Positions 22,911 to 32,515 of a stretch of DNA of 64,000 bases are shown in pieces. The stretch covers positions 19,438,974-19,502,973 of the forward strand of contig OY970833.1 in NCBI GenBank assembly GCA_963853835.1. Reading direction: 5' to 3'. This DNA comes from Calendula officinalis (lineage: Eukaryota; Streptophyta; Magnoliopsida; Asterales; Asteraceae). The first letter of the stretch is position 1. The number at the start of each line of letters is the position of its first letter. A model generated the notes under the pieces. The model was not told where the DNA came from. It saw only the letters and a program-made list of their open reading frames with translations, and ran no database searches. Position numbers and translations under genes: made by a program.

Positions 22911-24590
22911 ACCAAGACGAGTAGTCACGGATTTATACCTTTTTTTTTAATAAAGAAACTTTTATTCATGGATATTGTAAAACACACAAATTCTGAATAA
23001 CAATGATGCTAACTCATGTATTATTCCTTACTGGACATATAAACTGAATTATTACTGGATCATTACTTATTCATTGCGTTTGTGTTGATTGCTCAATGAC
23101 TCCTTAATTGCAACTTTTATCACTAATTACAATTATTCATTTCTATTAAACTAAAGACATAAGACGTGTGTTTAAGAATACTGTTACTTTTGTCTTTGCT
23201 AGATATTGTTCTTGCAACACTTAGAACATATTCTAGTCTTACCCTTTTTATATGATTCGGTAAACTTTGGAGGATTGGAAAATAACTCCTTTAGTTTCTT
23301 GAATCTATAAAACTTGCCTTGTAACTAAATCTCTTTTAGCTACTTGATTTGTAGATACTCTTACTAGTTAAAGAGATTTCCTTAAATGATTAACTTGTTC
23401 ACTGGAATGTGAACATCCTATTGGATATGCAATAATTAATCACAAGACTTGTGATCACGCTATTAGGTTTGCAATAATCTAATCAATGATCATTTATTTC
23501 TCTTAACTCTTTGGCTAACGACTTGGTAATTCCTTGTTGTTAATGTCCTAACTAACTTTACTATATTCACTAGTATCTCTAATGAATACGTTAGTCATAG
23601 CTCCCACTAAATTTTATGGAAATAAGAATTACTTAAACTACTACTTTTGACCTAGTCAAAACTTATAGTTTAACCCTTTAAGAATTAATCAATTATCAAA
23701 GTCATCCTTTGGATTTGCGAATATCCAACATTCCTGATAAGGGAATCATGAATTTCATTAAATACTGTATCTAACAAGTATAAGACACTTGAAACGATAC
23801 TTCCAATTCTTAAACATATTAGTATTCTTTTAAGAATCTCATTTAATGCCAAAGTCATTTCTTGGATTTCTCAAATATCCATCATTCCTATTAGGGAATT
23901 ATGACTTTATTAAATAATGTATTAATTACAAGTATAAAAGACTTGCAATAATACATTTTAATTCTTAAATACTTTAATATAGTTTGTCCTTTAAAGAGTT
24001 TATTTAATGTCTAAGTCATTTCGCTTGGATTTTACGAATATCCAATTATTCGTGTTAGGGAATTATGACTTCATTAAATTCCTTTATCACAAGTATTAAA
24101 GACTTGCAATAATACTCTTTAAAGTCTACCTTGATTGTATCCAATATAATCATACTATATTGATACTAATACTTTAAAACTTACTATCATAAGTAACCAT
24201 TACTTAAGATGTTTTAAATAAGTTCATATACCTTGAACTTTATGCTTTTCATAAAAAACTCTTAAATACTTTCATTAGAAAAACTTTCTAATTACTAGTG
24301 TTTAAGTACCTTGAGCTATCAAGACATTACTCATTCATACAACAATCAAACAAGTATGAAAACATGAAATATTTGTAAATCAAAAACTTGACTTACAATT
24401 TAGTCATAAACCTTGACTAGTGTAATTATCACACATGCACACAATATAATTCAACCATGGATTCGAATTTATTAAAACCAAAAACTTTGTTTTAACATAA
24501 AAATAAAATGATTATTCAAAACAATAAAATAAAATTGCTTTTATTGAATCCATAAAAGTACTGAGTTATAAAATCTTGGTGCTCGTGGGA
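22911..24590 (-). other. AT-rich noncoding core of element D with a threefold ~155-bp repeat
   Basis: No gene is seen. Three imperfect units are marked by the hairpin ACAAGTAT...ACTTG at about 23774, 23929 and 24088. Each unit also has an ATTCC/GGAAT inverted pair and a GGAT...ATCC pair. The equivalent array in E is at about 58400-58810. It occupies the place where pol would be in an autonomous copia element. Confidence 0.65.
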
Positions 24591-24596
24591 TCATCA

Positions 24597-25598
24597 TCAT
24601 CTCATGCCGGTCATCATCACTTTCCATCTCCTCCTGCAATAAACGATTGCAAAAGTTAGGTTACTCGTAATATACTTTACAAGTATCTTAAAGTGATTAA
24701 GAAGTGTGGTTGTGTTACCTGAGGAACTTGTGTTTCCTCCACTACCACTTGCACCCTTTGGACAATTTCTTTTCCAATGCCCAGCCTCACCACACTTGAA
24801 GCATCGATTCTCGGTCCTCATTGTGTTAGGCTTAACCTACTTGGCCTTTTGTTTGACACCTTTACCATTTGGCACTCCTTGACTAGGATTGGTTTTACCT
24901 TTTCCTTTACCACCATGCCCTTTTCTCTTCTTGCCACCATTACTGCCATTAATGATCATTAGAACATCCTTAGATTTGGTCCCCAAACTCAACTCAGCTG
25001 TCTTGAGCATAGAATGTAGCTCAACAATGGATTTCTCCATATTATGCATGTTGTAGTTGACCACAAAAGGCTTGTAGTCATCAGACAACGAATTGATTAT
25101 AGTGTCTGTTGCCATTTGCAATAGTATGGGGTGACCAAGTCTAGCCAGGTGATCCATGTGCCCTTTCATTTTCATGACGTGGGCACTCACCGGTGTTCCT
25201 TTGATCATCTTGCAAGAGTTGAAGGCTCGATTGATGTCGAACCTCTCAGTGCGAGCTTGCTCTTGAAATGAATCCCTAAGTTGCTGGATCATCTCAAATG
25301 CAGGCACATCCATAAGTCCTGCTTGTAAATCTGGACTCATGGTTGCGAGCATCAAACAGCTCACATCGAGCGCATCACTGACATGCTTATCATAAGCTTG
25401 CCTTGCTTCAGCTCTAGCATTCGCGGCAGGGACATTTGGTACTGCTCTTTCCAAGACATACCACTTTCTCTCATGCCTGAGCACAATTCAAAGATTGCGC
25501 TCCCAATTGAGAAAGTTTGGCCCAGTCAACTTGTCTTTTTCAAGGATTGAGCGAAGTGAAAGATAGTTGGTACTTGTCGTTGTGGTTGTTGTTGCCAT
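24597..25598 (-). pseudogene. Element D gag (copia type, CCHC)
   Basis: The ATG is at 25598 (MATTTTTTSTNYLSLRS). A TGA interrupts after FLNWERNL, then 215 codons are open (25484-24837). These contain the gag core: VSCLMLATMSPDLQ, FDINRAFNSCKM, VSAHVMKMKGHMDHL, NSLSDDYKPFVVNYNMHN, and a Lys/Gly-rich tail. A stop and the final segment follow, with an intact zinc knuckle CFKCGEAGHWKRNC (about 24800-24760). Two nonsense changes make it a near-intact pseudogene. No protease follows. Gag should form the particle and bind RNA; this copy could work only with readthrough. Confidence 0.85.
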
Positions 25599-28182
25599 CT
25601 ACAAATCAAACCCAGTTTAATTAGTAATCATCAATAAACATTCTCTAAAATATATTATAAACCCATAATTAATATTTTAGGCCTAGGATCCATATATCAC
25701 ATTCTCGCCGCAAGGTTCGGGCACTTCCCGACGAGACATGCTATTTCTGGTAGGTAACATCCTTACCGATCGTATCAAGACTTGACACGATTCCTAGGGG
25801 TCGTAGAATCTTTAAACTTATAACTTATTACAACCTTGTACAATTTAATTGTACATTTCTAAGTTAGTAATAAAGTCTAGTATATTTATTTTACTCAAGT
25901 ACTTTTTGGGCCGGCACTCCCGATTATCACCAAAGTAGATCAGACCATCTAAGATAGTGTGATGCTCTGCGCCGGGACTCCCGATTATCACAGAACCTTA
26001 CGCACCCTAACACTCGCAATGATTTGAATCCATATCTAAGGTTCTTTATCCTTACAATATGAATATCGTTGAACAAGTGAGGTGTTCCATTAGGTGGATA
26101 GTACTTAGATCTAAGATTTTCTTGGGTTTGTTTAAGTCTTAAACTAAACTTAAACCTTTATTCCATTCTTAATCGTTGTTTAAAATGTTTGACTTGTGAA
26201 TTCAAGAATTCTACAAGACACCTTTTTAAATCTTAAGAACTTTTCTTAAAAATTATAGTTTCAAGAATTGCGCGACTTATATGTATACCTAAAACTAGGT
26301 GTACAAAACGTCTTACTAGGTTTTGTGGAAAACCTTATCTAGAATAAAACTTGCTTGTTTTATCTTTCTTGAAAAACTTTAAAACTTATGTTGAACTTTT
26401 AATTCTTTTATGATTCATAAACTTGAAACATAAATCTAGTTTTAACACATCTTGTTCTTCACATGTTTAATAATGAAATCAAACATTTGTTTTGACTTAA
26501 TTACTAGATTCAACCAAAACTTATGTCTTAGCGACACACTTATAAACTTTGTGATTTTCTTGTGTAGCTCCCACTAGCTCCAACAACCATGATGGAACAT
26601 GAGCAATCACAATCACCGGTCTATACTTGGTGATACTAATAAACTTATTATATAAGGACTATATATAATAATTCTTAGTTTGTTTAAACCTTTCTTACAT
26701 TTAACTTGAACTAGTTAAATATGGGTTATAAAGTTCTCTTGTTATTTAACCCTTGATCATTAATCTAGTATCTTACATGACTTGTAAAATACTTATATTA
26801 TACTTGTATGATTATCTAGTTATAATAACTTATAACTTTATACACCTTATAATAATAATATATATAACTTTGTATATTTCTAGTCTATCATATTATTTTA
26901 ACTTGTACAATTTCTAGTTATAATGAAATCATAACTTTGTACTTTCTAGTCTTAATTATATAATAACTTATACAATAACTAGTTATAGTATTATTCTTTA
27001 AAGATCAAAATAACATTTTTAATTAATTGTTCCATTTAATCTTGTATTTAATATATACATATATATTTCATTACTTTAAATTAACTTGTAACATTCTAGT
27101 AAGAATATTACATCTAATTTATACGTATGTATTTTAACTTAATCTAATTAAAATACGTATAAACTTCTTTATCTATAAAAATTTATTTTTCTTTAAAAAA
27201 AGAACGAAATATCATATATACATATAAATGCATCTTGTTACTTTCTTGAACTAAAAATTAACACTACTTTTAATTCCCATTAATATAGTTAAACCCTAAT
27301 CTTGTTCTTGATCAATCAAAACTAGGGTTTTGACTTTCTTGATCAAAAACTTCATTTATTAAAAGATTAACCTTAATCAATCCTATCTAAATAATAAACT
27401 TTGTTTAAACTCTAGGATAGATTATAACCTTAATAAATTTATTCAAACTTTTTAATTCAAACCTTTTAGACAATAAAACTTTGTCTAAGTTTCTAGGTTT
27501 AAAGAACTAGTTTCAATAAATCTATTAAAACAATAATTAAATATATTAAACATGAACTTGTTTAGTTATCTAGGTTTTAGATTATCATCTTAATTAATTC
27601 TTTTAACTAATTAAACTACACTAGTTTAATGTCTTTAGTCCTAGGGTACAACTAGGGTTTCGAGAATTCCTTAAAGCCTAGGAAACTTTTTCACCAATTA
27701 AACTAAGCTAGTTTAACAAACTTTCAAAGCAACCTTCTTGATTTCGAAATCTTTGAGAAAAAAAGGAAAGAATCATTTTTGACCAATTAAACCAAAACTT
27801 GGTTTAACATACTTGGTACTAGATTTTGAAGATCAAGTAATTAAGGAAAGAATCTTCTTGATCAAGAACTTTGATATTCTTGATCCTAGGGTTCTTCATA
27901 TTTTTTGAAAATTATGGTTAGGGAAAGAAGCCTTTTGACCAATTAAACTAAACTAGTTTAATGTTCTTGGTCCTAGGGTTCTTCCAATTTTTCGAAAATT
28001 CTAGGGTTTATAGAAACATTTTGACCAATTAAACTAGACTAATTTAATATTTTTGGTCCTAGGGTTCTTACCCTTTTCGAAAATTAAGAAGAAGAAGAAG
28101 AAGAAGATGGAACAAAAAAAGCTTTAATAAAATTAAACAAACAAACTTTGTTAATCTAGTTTAGATTTCTAGCTAAACCAAC
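25599..28182 (-). other. Long AT-rich leader of element D
   Basis: A ~2.6-kb noncoding stretch between the primer site and gag, matching 54530-57105 in E. Near its PBS end it contains hairpins of the form TTAAACTA...TAGTTTAA or TTAAACCAA...TTGGTTTAA at 27698, 27787 and 27943, with a weaker one at about 28030. A GAA/CTT microsatellite lies at about 28087-28106. Short GC-rich repeats (CCCGATTATCAC) lie at about 25918-25995. No gene is seen. Confidence 0.6.
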
Positions 28183-28195
28183 GCTCTGATACCAC
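28183..28195 (-). promoter_or_regulatory. Primer binding site of element D
   Basis: The plus strand reads GCTCTGATACCAC immediately before the LTR. Its complement GTGGTATCAGAGC is the initiator-Met tRNA primer site, so D is read on the minus strand. Confidence 0.9.
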
Positions 28196-28624
28196 TGAAG
28201 GGTTTCATAAAATTGAGTGACCACTTGGGTCAACCACCTAGTGAACTTGGTTCGACCATACTGGCCAAGAACATGAACTTGTTCTTGACCGGTTAAAACC
28301 AACTAGCTGATTTAATCACTAAAAGGGGAAGTGGGATTAAACCTAATCCTTAAACCCTGAAGGATTGGGATGTTGGAAATCTAGATTAGATTAACAAGGA
28401 AGAAACCTTGTATGAAAAACCCGAACACACACACACACTTGTCTGTGTTCGTCGACTACCAAGAACCCTAGGGTTCTTGGTGGTTTCGGTCGAACAAGAG
28501 GGGAGAGGGAAAAAGGGTTTCCCAAAACATACCTTGTTGTTTGCTTAAGAAAGTCCACTGATGATGAACACAACGAGCGACCTTCTAGTTGATCCTTGCA
28601 ATGAACTTGATCTTCAAGAACTAT
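28196..28624 (-). repeat. Element D 5' LTR, part next to the PBS
   Basis: This matches 21071-21510. It ends in TTCAAGAACTAT, where element C entered; the uninterrupted site is visible at about 21494-21512 in the other LTR. The remaining 0.67 kb of this LTR lies at 35529-36204. Together they make about 1.10 kb. Confidence 0.9.
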
Positions 28625-28930
28625 TGTTAGGTACTAGATATGTTGTAATAGTTAGTCTAGGGGGTAATAGTGTAACAATGTATAGATGTTAGGTTTTATT
28701 ACCAAAATGGTCCTAACTAACCAAGAATTGAGCCATGGTATAAATACCAAAGTGTAAGGCTCAATTCTTTAACTTTTGCACAATTAACATTTCACATTTC
28801 CAGCAAATTGTTCTCTCTAACTTCTCTCTACTTTCTCTCTCTAAAACCCTAATCTCCTTCTTCACTTTTATCACCAAAATCATCATCAAACCTCACTAAA
28901 TGGATTGAATCAGTGTTATTGTGCTTTTCA
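28625..28930 (+). repeat. Element C 5' LTR with TATA box
   Basis: A 306-bp TGTTAGGTACTAG...TTTTCA repeat. A TATA box TATAAATA is at 28739-28746, so transcription should start near 28770. A CT-rich stretch (CTTCTCTCTACTTTCTCTCT) follows about 60-80 bases further on, as in many plant 5' UTRs. It is short for a SIRE-related element, which usually has LTRs near 0.9-1 kb. Confidence 0.9.
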
Positions 28931-28931
28931 A

Positions 28932-28944
28932 TTGGTATCAGAGC
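28932..28944 (+). promoter_or_regulatory. Primer binding site of element C
   Basis: TTGGTATCAGAGC one base after the LTR end, complementary to initiator-Met tRNA. Confidence 0.9.
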
Positions 28945-29386
28945 ATAATTTCATCTTGAAAACGATCCAAATCCATCAATTGGTGTTAAAATCAGAAGAA
29001 TCAGTGGGTTTTTGAAGGTTTTTGAAGAAAAAGGGGTTTAAGATCAAAAATCAGATTTAAGGTATTATTTCTTGTTATTATGGATTGAATAGCTTCCTTT
29101 TATTGTTATATTAAGCTTAGAATCAAGCTAGGATCGAATCTAATCCATACTGATGAAGAATTAAGGGTTTTAGGAAAAACCATTAAAGCTTCAAAAACCC
29201 TTTAAATTCAAATTTTCGAATAGATCTAGGTTGTTTTTGAGTAATATAGTTGCAATGGATTGAAGAAAATAGTATTTGGGTTAGTTTGCTATAAGAATCA
29301 GTGAATTTGGGTAAGAAACGAGCATTTTAGGATCAAATTAGTGGGTTTTTCTGTTCTGTTCGTCACTGTTCTGCCAAGAACAACTT

Positions 29387-29670
29387 CGGCCCGAGAACAG
29401 TAACAAGTTCGGCCCGAACTTCAACCCAAACTTCGGCCCGAACTTCAACCCAATCTTCGGCCCGAACTTCAATCAAACTTCGGCCCGAACTTCTTTCAAC
29501 ACTTCGGCCCGAACTTCAACCCAAAGTTCGGCCCGAACTTCACCCCGAACTTCGGCCCGAACTTCACCCCGAACTTCGGCCCGAACTTCGGCCCGAACTT
29601 CTACACAACTTCGGCCCGAACTTCTACACAACTTCGGCCCGAACTTATACACAACTTCGGCCCGAACTCT
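29387..29670 (+). repeat. Thirteen-copy TTCGGCCCGAA array in element C leader
   Basis: TTCGGCCCGA(A/G) occurs 13 times in about 285 bases, mostly every 23-24 bases, with spacers such as CTTCAACCCAAA or CTTCTACACAA. Each core can pair as TTCGG-C-CCGAA. The stretch lies between the primer site and the ORF, is far richer in GC than its surroundings, and has no open frame of note. Confidence 0.9.
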
Positions 29671-30115
29671 TTCTACACTCGCGTGACAAAAGGGGCTGTA
29701 CTGTAACGGTCATAACTTTCAGCTCGGGTGTCCGTTTCGAGCCCACGAGTAACCAAATCGAAGCTAAAGACGAAGGCTACGACGTGATAAACCGCCGTAG
29801 GCGGTTTACCCAACTTGCCGGCCCAAAAACGCTTGTTTCGATCGCTTAATTTGCGTTTTTGTGTTTTTTCGGTCAATTTCCAAACTTCGTTTAGCCCCAG
29901 TTTCTAACCCGATCGTCGTTTTTCCCTAATTCGAAAATCTTAGGCACATTTAAAGTGTACTTTATCATCTGGAATAACCAGTTTAAGATTTCGGTAATTT
30001 TGAATTTTTGAAGACCAATCCACGGTCTACATCACATATTCTATTCCAGAACCTTCTCATTCTTAAAATTTTCTTTACCCCATTTCAATCAAAATTCCCG
30101 TGAATTGTTCTTAAC
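29671..30115 (+). other. Element C leader, SIRE-type
   Basis: A noncoding leader from GCGTGACAAAAGGGGCTG to the ATG at 30116. It is related to the remnant in the transporter intron at about 47630-48020: both have GGGGCTG(T/C)ACTG, GCGAAGGCTACG or equivalent, GCCCAGTTT-like and a GAAGA-CCAA(A)TCCACGG block in the same order. Confidence 0.6.
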
Positions 30116-32515
30116 ATGACTACCAAAGAAACATTGTCTGCCGGGTCGAATGCCCAGGAGGATAAACAGTGCATTGCCAACCTGGCATTCATGGCAATAC
30201 CGACTGAGGCTACAGCTGTGTTAGGCATTCCAAAAGATGATGAAAATGAGGTACTCTCTTTCTCCTTTGACTCTCTATTATCTGATTCGGACACTGATAA
30301 ATCAGAGAATTCCTTGTTTAATGAAAAACTTTTTACAAAAATTGATGAGAAATCACATTTGACAAAACAAATAACTGATTTGGAATCTGAAAAAGCTCAA
30401 CTCTTAAATGATTTGAGTGAATTAAGTCAATGTTCTCTTCAAATAACTCAAGTAAACAAGGAATTACAAAATCAGTTGTCTACATCAAAGTCTTCTTTTC
30501 AATTTAAGATTTCTGAATTACAAGAAAGTTTACAAAAACAAGTAAACACAACTAATGAATCAAATACGCAAATCTCTAAATTAAAAGAAGAAAATTTAAC
30601 CTTTCGTCGTCAACTTGAAACTCTTGTTCCTCAAGTCAATCAAAATAACCTTTCAAATCAAAAAACACAAGAGTTACAACAACAGTTGTCATCGTTTCAT
30701 GCTGCTCACACCAGTGAGGTCAATCGTCTAAATCACATTATTAATACAAAAAACCTTGAAATTTCTAACCTAAAAACCATGAAAACGGTGTCGAGTGATA
30801 AAGACGACTCCAAGCAGCTGATAAATGACTTGGCGAATCAACTAAATCGACAACAAACATGGATGAAGTCCGCAGACATCAAGATAAAAGACTACCAAGA
30901 ACAGTTGAAGATGGCTGACATCGAAATTCAAAAATTGAATGAACAAATCAAAAACATAACAAACGATTTTAAAAAGGAAATCGATGAACAATCAGCAACC
31001 ATGCACAGTCTTACTGTCAAGAAAGAAAATGCTGAAGAACACATCTCAAAACTGGAGCAGACGATTGTGAAAGCTGGTCACACTGATCAAACGATAAAAT
31101 TAAACCAGCCAAAAGAGTTCAGATCGTTCAAGTCAAAAGTGGGTCTCGGAGCTGAGAATACCCGTCCTCTGGAAAAAGCTGCTGATGTTCTTCCAACATT
31201 ATACAACTATGATTACATGAACTTGGGAATCTGGCAAAGCTTTCTTCATATGCCGGACGAAGAAGCAGAAATCGAGAAGTTTAACAGAGAAAAGAAGGAA
31301 CACGCTCAAATCAGCTTTAACTATTCTGAATTGAACAATACATATAAAAAGAATAAAGCAAAATTTGAAAACAACGAGTACTTCCCGATTGTCACTCCTG
31401 AAGAATTTTCCTTATCTGAGGATGAAGTGTTAAAACAAACCGTCGAACCCAAGCTTTATGTTCCATCGTTAATTTTAGAAAAGAAAATCGTCCAACTTGA
31501 ATCTGAAATTGATGAAACCCACAAAGCCTTTGATAAAGAAAAAGAAAATCTTCAAACAAAGATACATCAGTTAGAGGACACGATTTCAGAACTAAAGCCT
31601 AAAACTGACAAAAATGTTTTTCAAAATTCTAAATCTTCATTAATAGGACCGTCACCTGTTAATCCAGTACCAATTACCTTGAGACGACTCTCTAATTCAC
31701 CAGTTTTAAACGTCTCATTTAGAAAATTAGAGCCTCGGAGCAAGGAGCCCAAGACCAATGGAGTCAAAGGAGGTGTGCAGACTAAGAAGCCGAGTTCATG
31801 TAAGTCTACCACGCCTAAGAAGCCTTGCGAGCTTAAGAATTCTAGACCATATACGTCTTCAGTCTCTTCTTCCACTGTTAAAAATAATTGTAACAACTCC
31901 AAAAATTTTAAATCTCCGGCAATTGCGTTTGGAACTGTGTATGATGCTTCTGTTTATCGTCCTGTAAATTACTCACCTGGTTTTGATAATGTGTGTGTCA
32001 AATCTGATAAATTTGGTAAAAAGATATTCAGTGATAAATCTACAAATAAACAAATTTCTCAGAATGATGATCGATTTTTTGTTAAGCTAAATGCTCCATG
32101 TGGTTTAAAAATCAATGTTTTCCATAAATCTGGTAAAATCATAAAATCATGCAAAACATGTTTTCCACAACAATGCAAGAAATCTGTCTCTCATCCACAC
32201 AAACCAAATCAAAAAGGTTCATCTTCACATGCTTCCAAAAAGACGAAGAGTTCTTTCAAAACCCCACCAAACTCTGATAAACATTCGTCTACTCGTCGCC
32301 AAATCTTTCGAGGAAATTCCGCACCTAAGCCAAAATCCTTAGGTTTCTCAAACAGCGACAACAAAAAAGCGACCAAATCTTCAACACTTGTCAAATACAC
32401 TTGGATTAAAAATGAAAAATCTCACTGGATTATCCAATCCTCTGAAAAATCTTTAAAATGGGTCGTCAAATCCAAAACCTCTGAACTGCCACCTTGTAGT
32501 TCTCCAAAGCTCTAA
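30116..32515 (+). CDS. Gag-like coiled-coil protein of element C, 799 aa, intact
   Basis: One uninterrupted frame from the ATG at 30116. Residues 1-45 (CIANLAFMAI and following) resemble the part of SIRE gag that comes after the zinc knuckle. Residues about 75-345 are a long Gln/Asn/Leu/Lys-rich coiled coil. Residues 375-455 form a mixed acidic segment (YNYDYMNLGIWQSFLHMP, FPIVTPEEFSL). A second coiled coil covers about 470-525. From about 545 the protein is Ser/Lys-rich and basic, with a Cys cluster SCKTCFPQQC near 690. It ends with KWVVK-type sequence that normally joins gag to protease. The UBN2 core and CCHC knuckle are absent. The likely role is a particle or RNA-associated structural protein; this is inferred from family resemblance only. 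Confidence 0.85.
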   Translation: MTTKETLSAGSNAQEDKQCIANLAFMAIPTEATAVLGIPKDDENEVLSFSFDSLLSDSDTDKSENSLFNEKLFTKIDEKSHLTKQITDLESEKAQLLNDLSELSQCSLQITQVNKELQNQLSTSKSSFQFKISELQESLQKQVNTTNESNTQISKLKEENLTFRRQLETLVPQVNQNNLSNQKTQELQQQLSSFHAAHTSEVNRLNHIINTKNLEISNLKTMKTVSSDKDDSKQLINDLANQLNRQQTWMKSADIKIKDYQEQLKMADIEIQKLNEQIKNITNDFKKEIDEQSATMHSLTVKKENAEEHISKLEQTIVKAGHTDQTIKLNQPKEFRSFKSKVGLGAENTRPLEKAADVLPTLYNYDYMNLGIWQSFLHMPDEEAEIEKFNREKKEHAQISFNYSELNNTYKKNKAKFENNEYFPIVTPEEFSLSEDEVLKQTVEPKLYVPSLILEKKIVQLESEIDETHKAFDKEKENLQTKIHQLEDTISELKPKTDKNVFQNSKSSLIGPSPVNPVPITLRRLSNSPVLNVSFRKLEPRSKEPKTNGVKGGVQTKKPSSCKSTTPKKPCELKNSRPYTSSVSSSTVKNNCNNSKNFKSPAIAFGTVYDASVYRPVNYSPGFDNVCVKSDKFGKKIFSDKSTNKQISQNDDRFFVKLNAPCGLKINVFHKSGKIIKSCKTCFPQQCKKSVSHPHKPNQKGSSSHASKKTKSSFKTPPNSDKHSSTRRQIFRGNSAPKPKSLGFSNSDNKKATKSSTLVKYTWIKNEKSHWIIQSSEKSLKWVVKSKTSELPPCSSPKL

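Noticed and set aside
29387..29670. Regular repeat-spacer pattern resembling a CRISPR array
   Set aside because: Cores are only 11 bases, spacers are themselves similar, and the context is a plant LTR retrotransposon leader.
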